Assembly: GCF_023150235.1 (NCBI RefSeq)
Contig: NZ_JAKLLH010000012.1
Coordinates: 62,001 to 126,000 of the forward strand
Direction of reading: 5' to 3'
DNA: 64,000 nt
Source of the DNA: Azonexus sp.
GTDB lineage: Bacteria > Pseudomonadota > Gammaproteobacteria > Burkholderiales > Rhodocyclaceae
This document shows positions 55,098-62,929 of this stretch, in pieces; position 1 is the first letter of the stretch, and the number at the start of each line of letters is the position of its first letter. A program made the position numbers and the translations under genes. The notes below the pieces were generated by a model. That model saw nothing but the letters and a program-made list of their open reading frames with translations, did not search any database and was not told the DNA's origin.

Positions 55098-55945
55098 TGC
55101 GCCTGCACTTCCACCGTGCCGGCATAGGTCCAGCGCCGGGCCGGCATGGCCGGGCGCGGCTGACCTTCGGCGACGACCGGTGCCGGCGGATAGCTGGCGC
55201 TGATCCAGTACATCTCGGCAAAGGGCCAGGTCACGCTGAATTCGCCCTTGGCATCGGAAACGGCCGTGACCTCGCGCAAGACGCCGCGATAGCGGACATT
55301 GCCCGGCGCGAGCGCGACCTTGAGATCGGGAAGCGGCTTGCCGTCGAGCAGGACGCGGAAACGCGCTGTTTCGCCGGCGTGATACTCGTCCGGCGCGCTC
55401 AGGGGCAAGACTTCAAGGCCGATGCCTGCCGGCTTCAAGGCCTCGCCCCCGGAACGAGCGGACGAAACGACGGTTTCGATCCGCGTGTGAATGCGGGTCA
55501 CCTGCAATTCGCTGGCGCCAGCCGGAATTTCCTTCTCCAGCGCCTCGACGCTGCCGCGCCAGCGCTTGGCCTCGCCGTTGAGCTTGTAACTGGCCATTGC
55601 GTTTTCGCCGACCAACGCAATGCGGTAGCTGCCGGGCTTGGGCAGTTGCACGTCGAAAACGCTGCGCCGCTTGCCGGTAAAGGTTTGCGCCGGCGCCAGG
55701 GCTTCTCCGTCGGGACCGACAATCGACAAGCGGTCGAGCCAGAGCGGACTGGTATCGAATTCAAAGGCGTTTTCACCGACGGCGGCATCGACGGTCACCC
55801 AGGCATCCCGCGCCTCGACCACCGTGGTCGACGGCAGCAGAAAAGGGCGGTGCGCCTCGGCGGCCAGGGGAAGCAGCGCCAGCAACAGCGCGCAGGCCGG
55901 GGCGGTCAGCATGGGATTTTTCACGGTCAACCGGTGTTTTTGCAT
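55094..55945 (-). CDS. DUF4198 (NikM-like) periplasmic protein, 283 aa
   Basis: Secreted protein: signal peptide ending PLAAEAHRPFLLPS, with the HRPFLLPSTTVVE start typical of DUF4198, then two beta-sandwich regions (VTVDAAVGENAFEFD; ARFRVLLDGKPLPD). The family is linked to metal uptake. ATG at 55945 (TGGAGA upstream); the first residues (HRLTVKNP) are encoded by a degenerate GTCAACC palindrome, so the original start may be the ATG 12 codons later. In an operon with DUF2271 and PepSY genes. Confidence 0.84.
   Translation of the reverse strand: MQKHRLTVKNPMLTAPACALLLALLPLAAEAHRPFLLPSTTVVEARDAWVTVDAAVGENAFEFDTSPLWLDRLSIVGPDGEALAPAQTFTGKRRSVFDVQLPKPGSYRIALVGENAMASYKLNGEAKRWRGSVEALEKEIPAGASELQVTRIHTRIETVVSSARSGGEALKPAGIGLEVLPLSAPDEYHAGETARFRVLLDGKPLPDLKVALAPGNVRYRGVLREVTAVSDAKGEFSVTWPFAEMYWISASYPPAPVVAEGQPRPAMPARRWTYAGTVEVQAQ
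55917..55941. repeat. Degenerate palindromic element at the DUF4198 start
   Basis: TTTTTCACGGTCAACCGGTG with one changed base in GTCGAC; it codes for signal-peptide residues. Confidence 0.55.
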
Positions 55946-56169
55946 GATTTCGTTCTCCAGGGGCAATACGGAAGGGGTGTGCGCGAGCGAAGCGGGTGCG
56001 ACGCGGCTCAGCGCCGCTGAATTATTCGGGCCCACCCGAGCAAGGGGTCCAGGCGGACACGATCAAGGCGCAAAGCGCTGCCGTAGCTCGGGGCATGGCG
56101 AGGATTGGCAAGGCCGAGCGGGTTCGTCTGGGCGCGGGGAGCAGCGATGAAGCAATAGTTCACGGGCGC

Positions 56170-56682
56170 TCAGGGCTTGGCCTGCAGGCTGACCGCGCCC
56201 AACTCTTCCTGCCCGCGCACGCTGGCGTTTTGCGCGCTCTTCGGCGGCCAGGCCAGCGGCAGGCGGACCACTTCGCGGCCGCCGCCCTCGCGCGCCGCTT
56301 CGACGAACAGCGTGTAGTTGCCCGGTGCCAGCTTGTCGAGCGGGGCCTTGCCGGCGACGAAATTGAGGGTGTGCACGCCGGGCGCGCGGGTGGCGCTGCT
56401 CACCGCGTCGAGCGGCAATTCGACGTCACGGCCGCCCTTGCGCCACCACTGGCGCAGATCCTTGATCCACTTGAGGCCGGCGTTGTCCTTCTTTTTCTGG
56501 TCGTACCAGACCGCCAGGTGCGTCGTCTGCGCCGGCTCGCCACCCTCCAGCCAGACGGCCAGGTAGGGCCGGTGGTACTCGGCGACCGGCAGCGGCGGCA
56601 GCTCGACCTTCAAGGACAATTCGGCGGCGGCAGCCGGCAGCGCCAGCAGCAAGGCGGAAGCAAGGAGGACGGTTTTTTTCAT
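56170..56682 (-). CDS. DUF2271 periplasmic protein, 170 aa
   Basis: Signal peptide (MKKTVLLASALLLALPAAAA) and DUF2271 core: PYLAVWLEGGEPAQTTHLAVW (split), KWIKDLRQWWRKGG, and LAPGNYTLFVEAAREGGGRE. The family is often encoded next to PepSY and TonB genes in iron loci. Good ATG at 56682. Region 55946-56169 between it and DUF4198 has no gene. Confidence 0.85.
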   Translation of the reverse strand: MKKTVLLASALLLALPAAAAELSLKVELPPLPVAEYHRPYLAVWLEGGEPAQTTHLAVWYDQKKKDNAGLKWIKDLRQWWRKGGRDVELPLDAVSSATRAPGVHTLNFVAGKAPLDKLAPGNYTLFVEAAREGGGREVVRLPLAWPPKSAQNASVRGQEELGAVSLQAKP

Positions 56683-56702
56683 CGGTGAGGACTTTCTCGG
56701 GG

Positions 56703-57377
56703 TCAATGGAAGCAGAGCAGGATGATCAGCAAGGGCAGCACCGCGCCGCCGGCGACCAGCGGCCAGGTCGCGGCCCGCTGCGCCGCATGGCGCTGCAGGA
56801 TCCACAAGCCGCTGAGCGAAAACACCAGGCTGCCGACCGCGATCAGGTCGATGAACCAGGCCCACGCGGCCCCGGTGTGGCGGCCTTTGTGCAGGTCGTT
56901 GGCCCAGGCGATCCAGCCGCGGTCGCTGTGTTCGTATTCGATCTCGCCGCTTTCCGGGTCGATGCGCAGCCAGGCATCGCCGCCAGGGCGCGGCAGCGGC
57001 AGGTAGATTTCATCGGCCGACCACTCGGCGGCCACCGCAGTCAGCCCGCGCAATTGCCACTCGCCGGCCAGCCAGGCGCGCACGCCAGGCGGCAAGGCGG
57101 TCTGCCGCGTCGCCGTCAGTTGCGCGGCGCGCAGCTCGGTAAGCAGTTCGGGCGGCAAGGCCGCCTGCCGCCGCTGCACCTGTGCCTTGGCCTCGATCGT
57201 CCCGGCATGGTTGAGCGTGATCCCGGTCGCCGCGAACAGCAGCATGCCAACCAGGCACAAGGCCGAGCTGACCCAGTGGATGGTCAGGAGCAGGCGCAAG
57301 GACGCCGAACGCCCGGCCAGCGCGGCATGAGCGGAAGTTTGGGGAGCCTGGGAAGAAGAGGAAACGGGGGAATTCAC
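56703..57377 (-). CDS. PepSY-associated membrane protein, about 224 aa
   Basis: Inner-membrane protein with PepSY-like domain: first span LTIHWVSSALCLVGMLLFAA, PepSY domain about residues 60-150 (WLRIDPESGEIEYEHSDRG), LHKGRHTGAAWAWFIDLIAV and a last span. The HW and LH motifs are typical of PepSY transmembrane proteins proposed in ferric reduction. The start is doubtful: a GTG at 57377 within a palindromic element, or a TTG at 57458; neither has a good ribosome site. First gene of the iron operon. Confidence 0.78.
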   Translation of the reverse strand: MNSPVSSSSQAPQTSAHAALAGRSASLRLLLTIHWVSSALCLVGMLLFAATGITLNHAGTIEAKAQVQRRQAALPPELLTELRAAQLTATRQTALPPGVRAWLAGEWQLRGLTAVAAEWSADEIYLPLPRPGGDAWLRIDPESGEIEYEHSDRGWIAWANDLHKGRHTGAAWAWFIDLIAVGSLVFSLSGLWILQRHAAQRAATWPLVAGGAVLPLLIILLCFH

Positions 57378-57387
57378 GGTCGACCGG
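57373..57387. repeat. GTCGAC palindromic element at the PepSY gene start
   Basis: TTCACGGTCGACCGG followed by CCAAAAGC; right arm incomplete. Confidence 0.6.
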
Positions 57388-57458
57388 CCAAAAGCAGAAA
57401 AATCCCGGCCCTGCGCGGTCAGGCAGTAAGCATTACTGCCGCCGGCAACCCACTGCAA

Positions 57459-57779
57459 AATGGGGGTGGATCAGGACGGGTCAGGCGATGGCTGGCGACG
57501 CGGCGGTTCCGGCGCGATGCCGGAAGCGAAGCCGGATTGGCTGGCTGGGCCGGATATTATTTGATAATGGTTCGCAATAGCAAGAAGACCGGGGAAATTC
57601 GCGAGGGCGAGCATGCGCCCCCGTCAGGCGCAGCGCGAGCCTGAGGGGCGCGCTCGCTGTCGCCGCTGCCACGGTCGACCGCCGCTACGGGCGGAAATGC
57701 CTCGCCTGCTGCCCCGCCCCCATCATCGCAGCACAACGCAGCCAAGCCGCAGCGACCGGGCAAACTTGCGGGCGACGAC
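57459..57779. other. 320-bp region with a Fur-like box
   Basis: Contains the Fur-like box at 57559-57578 and another degenerate element CCACGGTCGACCG (57669-57681). No gene seen. Confidence 0.5.
57559..57578 (-). promoter_or_regulatory. Fur-like box before the PepSY operon
   Basis: Minus strand ATTGCGAACCATTATCAAAT resembles Fur boxes with the AATGCGAATCATTATC form. Iron repression expected. Confidence 0.6.
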
Positions 57780-58544
57780 TCAGCCCGACTTGCGCCCGTG
57801 CCCGGTCGGCTTTTGCGTCGCGGCGAGCAGGCCGCGCAGGATGTTGACCTCGTCGGCCTCCAGCCGGGCGCGGGCAAACAGGCGCTGCAGCTTGGGCAAC
57901 AGGCGCCCCGGCTGCTCGGGGTTGTAGAAGCCGGTGTCGGTCATCACCTGTTCGAGATGCTGCAGCAGCCCGTCGATTTCGCGATGGGTCGCGGCCGGAG
58001 CGGCGAACGGCGTGGCGCCCTGGCTGGCCAGCGGCGGCTGTTCGGCAAAGGCGCTCATCCGGCATTCGTAGCACAGTACCTGCACCGCCGAGCCGAGGTT
58101 CAGTGAACTGAACTCAGGATTGGTCGGAATCGTTGCCGCCGCCTGGCATTCGCGAACTTCCTCGTTGCTCAGGCCCATCGTTTCGTTACCGAAGACCAGC
58201 GCCACCGGAGCGTGCGCCGCCTCGGCGAGCAGGCGGGCGATGCTGGCGCGCGGCGCCCCGACCGCCGGGCCGAGATCGCGCTGGCGCGCCGACAGGGCGA
58301 TGGCGAAAGACGTATCGGCCAGTGCCGCGCTCAGGTTCGGCACGACGCGCGCCGCCTGCAGCACGTCGACCGCGCCGGTCGCCCGCGTATCGGCCTCGGG
58401 ATCAGGAAATTGCCGCGGTTCGACCAGCCACAGATCGTGCAGCCCCATCGTCTTCATCGCCCGCGCCACAGCACCGATATTGCCGGGATGACTGGGGCGG
58501 CAGAGAACAACCCGGATACGGGCGAGCAGGTCTTCCGGTTTCAT
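57780..58544 (-). CDS. trmJ: RNA methyltransferase, TrmJ-like (SPOUT), 254 aa
   Basis: 2'-O-methylation of tRNA at position 32 in known TrmJ. SPOUT motifs RIRVVLCRPSHPGNIGAVAR, VALVFGNETMGLSNEEV and SLNLGSAVQVLCYE are conserved. ATG at 58544 chosen (AGGA upstream); an earlier frame lacks a site. Divergent from suhB. Confidence 0.93.
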   Translation of the reverse strand: MKPEDLLARIRVVLCRPSHPGNIGAVARAMKTMGLHDLWLVEPRQFPDPEADTRATGAVDVLQAARVVPNLSAALADTSFAIALSARQRDLGPAVGAPRASIARLLAEAAHAPVALVFGNETMGLSNEEVRECQAAATIPTNPEFSSLNLGSAVQVLCYECRMSAFAEQPPLASQGATPFAAPAATHREIDGLLQHLEQVMTDTGFYNPEQPGRLLPKLQRLFARARLEADEVNILRGLLAATQKPTGHGRKSG

Positions 58545-58610
58545 GGTGTAAAATCCTGTTTTTCCAAAATGAAGCGGGTGACTCCTGGTCACCCGTCAGC
58601 TCTTTAAGTC

Positions 58611-59429
58611 ATGCATCCAGCCCTGAATATCGCCATCAAGGCGGCGCGTCGCGCCGGCCAGATCATCAATCGTGCCTCCAACGACCTCGATTCGCTCAAG
58701 GTCGCCAGCAAGCAGCCCAACGATTTCGTCACCGAAGTCGACCGCGCCGCCGAAGCCACGATCATCGAAACGCTGCAAGAGGCGTATCCGCACTATGCGA
58801 TTCTAGCAGAGGAGTCCGGCCACACCGCCGCCCGCTCCGGCCAGGAATCCGAGTACCAGTGGATCATCGACCCGCTCGACGGCACCACCAACTTCATCCA
58901 CGGTCTGCCGCAGTACGCGATCTCGATTGCGCTGGCCAAGGGCAATGTGATTGAGCAGGCGGTGGTCTACGACCCCAACCGCAACGAGCTGTTCACCGCC
59001 TCCAAGGGCGCCGGCGCCTTCCTCAACGAGCGCCGCATCCGGGTTTCGCGCCGCCTCAAGCTGGGCGATGCACTGATCGGTACCGGTTTCCCCTACCGCG
59101 AACTCGGCCATCTCGATACCTACCTGGCGATCTTCCGCGAACTGGTCGAAAAGACCGCCGGCCAGCGCCGTCCCGGCGCCGCCTCGCTCGATCTCGCCTA
59201 CGTTGCCTGCGGCCGTTACGATGGTTTCTGGGAATTCGGCCTGGCCCCGTGGGACATGGCGGCCGGCGCGCTGCTGATTTCCGAAGCCGGCGGCCTGGTC
59301 AGCGACCTGCGCGGCGATGCCAATTACCTCGACACCGGCAACGTCGTCGCCGGCACGCCGAAGGTCTTCGCCCCGATGCTCAAGCTGATCCAGGACCGTC
59401 TGCCCGACTCCCTGCTCAACCGCGGCTGA
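58611..59429 (+). CDS. suhB: Inositol monophosphatase family protein SuhB, 272 aa
   Basis: Mg-dependent phosphatase that also acts on rRNA transcription and folding in E. coli. Metal sites: EESGH (about residue 66-70), [31 protein letters not shown]. Complete; start near a conserved MHPALNIA opening. Followed by a good terminator. Confidence 0.95.
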   Translation: MHPALNIAIKAARRAGQIINRASNDLDSLKVASKQPNDFVTEVDRAAEATIIETLQEAYPHYAILAEESGHTAARSGQESEYQWIIDPLDGTTNFIHGLPQYAISIALAKGNVIEQAVVYDPNRNELFTASKGAGAFLNERRIRVSRRLKLGDALIGTGFPYRELGHLDTYLAIFRELVEKTAGQRRPGAASLDLAYVACGRYDGFWEFGLAPWDMAAGALLISEAGGLVSDLRGDANYLDTGNVVAGTPKVFAPMLKLIQDRLPDSLLNRG

Positions 59430-59476
59430 CCTCGGCGTCGCCAGCCCTGCCCGGCCTTTCCTCCATTGAGCGCCCA

Positions 59477-59508
59477 AGCCGCCCTGAAATTCTTCGGGCG
59501 GCTTTTTT
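59477..59508 (+). terminator. Terminator of suhB
   Basis: AGCCGCCC (59477-59484) with GGGCGGCT (59496-59503) followed by six T. Confidence 0.92.
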
Positions 59509-59562
59509 CTTTCCGCCTCCCGGCCATTTATTTCAAAATCGAATAACAAGATAAAAACACGT

Positions 59563-59593
59563 TCTTAATTGAATATTAAGACCGCGCTACAAT
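59563..59593 (+). promoter_or_regulatory. Inverted repeat and -10 before cysD
   Basis: TCTTAAT (59563-59569) and ATTAAGA (59575-59581), 7-bp perfect arms, followed by TACAAT (59588-59593) as possible -10. A CysB-type site is plausible but not certain. Confidence 0.45.
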
Positions 59594-59627
59594 TCGCCTC
59601 ATTCGACAATCCCTGCGGATTACCCAG

Positions 59628-60563
59628 ATGACTCAAAGCAACAGCTCCACGCTCTCCCATCTCGACTGGCTCGAAGCCGAAGCCATCCACATCATGCGCG
59701 AAGTGGCCGGCCAGTGTTCCAACCCGGTGCTGCTCTTCTCCGGCGGCAAGGACTCGATCTGCATGCTGCGCATCGCCGAAAAGGCCTTCCGCCCCGGCAA
59801 GTTCCCCTTCCCGCTGATGCACATCGACACCGGCCACAACTACCAGGAAGTCGTTGCCTTCCGCGACCAGCGCGCCGCCGAACTCGGCGAGCGGCTGATT
59901 GTCCGTTCGGTGGAGGATTCGATGCAGCGCGGCACGGTCGTCCTCAAGCACGAAGGCGAATCGCGCAACAAGCACCAGTCGGTGACGCTGCTCGAAGCCA
60001 TCGAGGAATTCGGCTTCGACGCCTGCATCGGCGGCGCCCGCCGCGACGAGGAAAAGGCCCGCGCCAAGGAACGGATCATGAGCTTCCGTGACGAATTCGG
60101 CCAATGGGACCCGAAGAACCAGCGTCCGGAACTGTGGAACCTCTACAACGCCCGCAGCCATAAAGGCGAGAACATCCGCGCCTTCCCGATCTCGAACTGG
60201 ACCGAAATGGACGTCTGGCAATACATCGAGCGCGAAGGCCTCGAACTGCCGAGCATTTATTTCGCCCACACCCGCCCGGTGGTGATCCGCCAGGGCGCCA
60301 TCGTCCCGGTCAACGTGCCGCTGATGAATGGCGAGCTGACCAACCTGCCGAAAGCCGGTGAAGAAATCGTCGATCTGCAGGTGCGCTTCCGCACCGTCGG
60401 CGACATCTCCTGCACGGCGCCGGTCGAATCGGATGCCGATACGGTCGAGAAGATCGTCGTCGAAACCGCGACCACCACGATTACCGAGCGCGGCGCCACC
60501 CGCCTGGACGACCAGACCAGTGAAGCCTCGATGGAACAGCGCAAGAAGGAAGGCTATTTTTAA
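59628..60563 (+). CDS. cysD: Sulfate adenylyltransferase subunit 2, 311 aa
   Basis: ATP sulfurylase small subunit: sulfate + ATP to APS. PP-loop LLFSGGKDSICML (35-47), IGGARRDEEKARAKERI, RPVVIRQGAIVPV and the C-terminal RCTISCTAPV-like block with DQTSEASMEQRKKEGYF (seen as DDQTSEASMEQRKKEGYF). Normal length. CysN, its GTPase partner, is downstream but separated by a toxin-antitoxin pair (60662-61281), which is unusual. Confidence 0.95.
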   Translation: MTQSNSSTLSHLDWLEAEAIHIMREVAGQCSNPVLLFSGGKDSICMLRIAEKAFRPGKFPFPLMHIDTGHNYQEVVAFRDQRAAELGERLIVRSVEDSMQRGTVVLKHEGESRNKHQSVTLLEAIEEFGFDACIGGARRDEEKARAKERIMSFRDEFGQWDPKNQRPELWNLYNARSHKGENIRAFPISNWTEMDVWQYIEREGLELPSIYFAHTRPVVIRQGAIVPVNVPLMNGELTNLPKAGEEIVDLQVRFRTVGDISCTAPVESDADTVEKIVVETATTTITERGATRLDDQTSEASMEQRKKEGYF

Positions 60564-60618
60564 TGGCCGTGGAGAAGGCGCCTACAGAAAAATCGCTCCT
60601 TGCGGAAGAGGCCAGGGC

Positions 60619-60650
60619 GTTGTACATTGAAAACGAAAACAATGTACAAC
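60619..60650. promoter_or_regulatory. Operator-like inverted repeat before the phd-like gene
   Basis: GTTGTACATTG (60619-60629) and CAATGTACAAC (60640-60650), 11-bp perfect arms with a 10-base spacer, 12 bases before the antitoxin ATG. Likely autoregulatory site of the toxin-antitoxin pair. Confidence 0.75.
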
Positions 60651-60661
60651 AGGAGCCCGCC

Positions 60662-60910
60662 ATGCTTGCCAGCCAGACGATCTACGGCCTTTCCGCCCTG
60701 CGCGCCAATCTCTTCCAGATTGCCGATGCGGCCCTGCAAAGCGGCGAACCGGTGCCGCTCGAACGTAACGGCCAGCGTTTGTGGCTGGTACCCGAGCGCA
60801 CGGAAAGCCGCATCGAGCGCCTGCCGATACTCGATCTCATCGTTGGCGACGCCGACGATCTCGCCACCCTGAATGTCAGCGAATGGAACGAAACCCGAAA
60901 CCTCGCCTGA
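60662..60910 (+). CDS. Phd/YefM-family-like antitoxin, 82 aa
   Basis: Small protein with ASQTIYGLSALRANLFQIAD (residues 3-22), a Phd/YefM-like DNA-binding start, and an acidic C-terminal tail for toxin binding. AGGAG lies 6 bases before the ATG; a perfect inverted repeat lies just before that. Overlaps the PIN toxin gene by 28 bases. Part of a type II module sitting between cysD and cysN. Confidence 0.75.
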   Translation: MLASQTIYGLSALRANLFQIADAALQSGEPVPLERNGQRLWLVPERTESRIERLPILDLIVGDADDLATLNVSEWNETRNLA

Positions 60911-61281
60911 CCTTCATCGACACCCACATTGCCGTCTGGCTGTGCGCAGAAAAGCGCCGCAGCTTTCCGGCCAAGGCGGTGACGGCGATTGAGGACGGCT
61001 GGCTGGCCATCTCGCCCATGGTCGTGCTGGAACTCGATTTCCTGCACGAAATCGGCCGTATCAAGGTCGGGAGTGCCGGCATCCTGAATGCCCTGGCCGG
61101 CCTGCCCATCCACATCGACCAGACGCCATTCCAGGCGGTGAGTCAGGCTGCGGCCACACAGACCTGGACACGCGATCCCTTTGACCGGCTGATCGTCGGA
61201 CAGGCGATTGCCGCCGGCGGCTGGCTGGTCACGGCCGACGAATGCATCCGCCAACATTTTCCCCAGACCCTCTGGGATTGA
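60883..61281 (+). CDS. PIN-domain toxin (VapC-like), 132 aa
   Basis: Probable RNase toxin. PIN acidic residues: Asp in TFIDTHIAVW (about residue 13), Glu in VLELDFLHEIG, Asp in TRDPFDRLIVGQAIA and TADE (all four clusters typical). Starts inside the antitoxin gene (ATG 60883). The stop at 61279-61281 is 26 bases before the cysN start. Confidence 0.85.
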   Translation: MERNPKPRLTFIDTHIAVWLCAEKRRSFPAKAVTAIEDGWLAISPMVVLELDFLHEIGRIKVGSAGILNALAGLPIHIDQTPFQAVSQAAATQTWTRDPFDRLIVGQAIAAGGWLVTADECIRQHFPQTLWD

Positions 61282-61307
61282 ATTCTCTCTTTCTGACGAA
61301 AACCACT

Positions 61308-62582
61308 ATGTCCGCCTCTGAACACATCGAAGACCACGGCCTGCTGCGCTTTCTCACCTGCGGCAGCGTCGACGACGGCAAGAGCACGCTGATCGGCCGC
61401 CTGCTGTTCGACACCAAGACCATCCTCGCCGACACCCTGAACGCGATTGAAAAAACCTCGCAGAAGCGCGGCATGAGCGCGGTCGACCTGTCGCTGCTGA
61501 CCGACGGCCTGCAAGCCGAGCGCGAGCAAGGCATCACCATCGACGTCGCCTATCGCTACTTCTCCACCGGCACGCGCAAGTACATCATCGCCGACGCGCC
61601 GGGCCACGAGCAGTACACCCGCAACATGGTCACCGCCGCCTCGACCGCCAACCTGGCGATCATCCTGATCGACGCGCGCAAGGGCGTGCTGACCCAGACC
61701 CGCCGCCATTCCAAGCTGGCGGCGCTGGTCGGCATCCCGCACCTGGTGGTCGCGATCAACAAGATGGACCTGGTCGATTACTCGCAGGAAACCTACGAGA
61801 AGATCAAGGCCGAGTACCTCGAATTCGCTGCCAAGGTCGGGATTCAGGACATCCGCTTCATTCCGCTGTCGGCGCTAAACGGCGACATGATCGTCGACCG
61901 GGGCGACAGCCTGAACTGGTATGACGGCCCAACCCTGCTCGACATCCTCGAAGCCGCGCCGGCTGCGCACACCGAGCACACCGAGAAGTTTCGCTTCCCG
62001 GTCCAGTTCGTCTGCCGCCCGCAGGACTCAGCCAACCCCGAACTGCACGACTACCGTGGCTTCATGGGCCGCGTCGAGTCCGGTGCTATCAAGGTCGGCG
62101 ATGCCGTCACCGTTTTGCCCAATGGCTTCACGTCGACCGTGAAAGCGGTGCAACTCGGCGGCGTCGACATCAACGAAGGCGTCACCGAGCAATCGGTGAC
62201 CCTGCTGCTGGCCGACGAAATCGACTGTTCGCGCGGCGACATGATCGTCAAGAGCGACGAGGCCCCGGCGGCGGTCAAGGAAATCCGCGCCACCGTCTGC
62301 TGGCTCTCGGAAACCCCGCTCGACCGCGCCCGCACCTACCTGATCCGCCACACGACACGCGACAGCAAGGCCAAGCTGACCGGCATCGACCACCGCCTCG
62401 ACGTTAACACGCTGGAAAAGGTCGCCGCCGACAAGCTGGCGATGAACGACATCGCCGAAGTCAGCTTCAAGCTGGCGCAACCGCTGTTCGTCGACGCCTA
62501 CACCGACAACCGTGCCACCGGTGCTTTCATCGTCATCGACGAGAGCAACAACAACACCGTTGGCGCCGGGATGATTATTTAA
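61308..62582 (+). CDS. cysN: Sulfate adenylyltransferase subunit 1 (GTPase), 424 aa
   Basis: EF-Tu-like GTPase activating CysD. P-loop GSVDDGKST (19-27), DAPGHEQY, NKMDL, then beta-barrel domains. No CysC kinase domain at the end (fused CysNC are longer). ATG at 61308 chosen. Transcription from the cysD promoter must pass the toxin-antitoxin genes, or a promoter lies within them. Terminator at 62633-62660. Confidence 0.95.
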   Translation: MSASEHIEDHGLLRFLTCGSVDDGKSTLIGRLLFDTKTILADTLNAIEKTSQKRGMSAVDLSLLTDGLQAEREQGITIDVAYRYFSTGTRKYIIADAPGHEQYTRNMVTAASTANLAIILIDARKGVLTQTRRHSKLAALVGIPHLVVAINKMDLVDYSQETYEKIKAEYLEFAAKVGIQDIRFIPLSALNGDMIVDRGDSLNWYDGPTLLDILEAAPAAHTEHTEKFRFPVQFVCRPQDSANPELHDYRGFMGRVESGAIKVGDAVTVLPNGFTSTVKAVQLGGVDINEGVTEQSVTLLLADEIDCSRGDMIVKSDEAPAAVKEIRATVCWLSETPLDRARTYLIRHTTRDSKAKLTGIDHRLDVNTLEKVAADKLAMNDIAEVSFKLAQPLFVDAYTDNRATGAFIVIDESNNNTVGAGMII

Positions 62583-62929
62583 CAAAATCACGGAAATTCA
62601 ACAAAAACACGGTCAACCAGCAAAATCGCCAAAAACCTCCGCTTGCCGGAGGTTTTTTTTACCCGAAAAGGCATATACCGATTACCTATTATTGCTGTAT
62701 TACCCGCGTGTTACCATGACGCGACGGGTATTCCGTTCATTTTTTCCACCAGGCCGGCCAACACCATCCTGCCCGCGAGTCGATGAGCGAATCCCTGCTG
62801 ACAGCACATACCGGGACAACATTGAGGCATGCCGAAAAGATCGAATTCAAGCACCGGCGGCATGACTTCGACAAAGTGCCTTCCCGGCTGACTGTCTCGC
62901 ATCGAAGTCTTTATTTTCAGGGGGATAAC
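62583..62929. other. 347-bp region without a convincing gene
   Basis: Contains a degenerate palindromic element (CACGGTCAACC at 62608-62618), the cysN terminator, and the chemoreceptor leader. Short frames have no ribosome site. Confidence 0.55.
62633..62660 (+). terminator. Terminator of cysN
   Basis: AAACCTCCG (62633-62641), loop CTTGC, CGGAGGTTT (62647-62655), eight T. Confidence 0.95.

Noticed and set aside
57481-57672. 63-codon minus-strand frame before the PepSY gene
   Set aside because: Overlaps the Fur-like box, Arg-rich, no ribosome site.
62120-62145. GTCGACCGTGAA stretch inside cysN
   Set aside because: It encodes the conserved GFTSTVKAV block, so it is normal coding sequence and not an inserted element.
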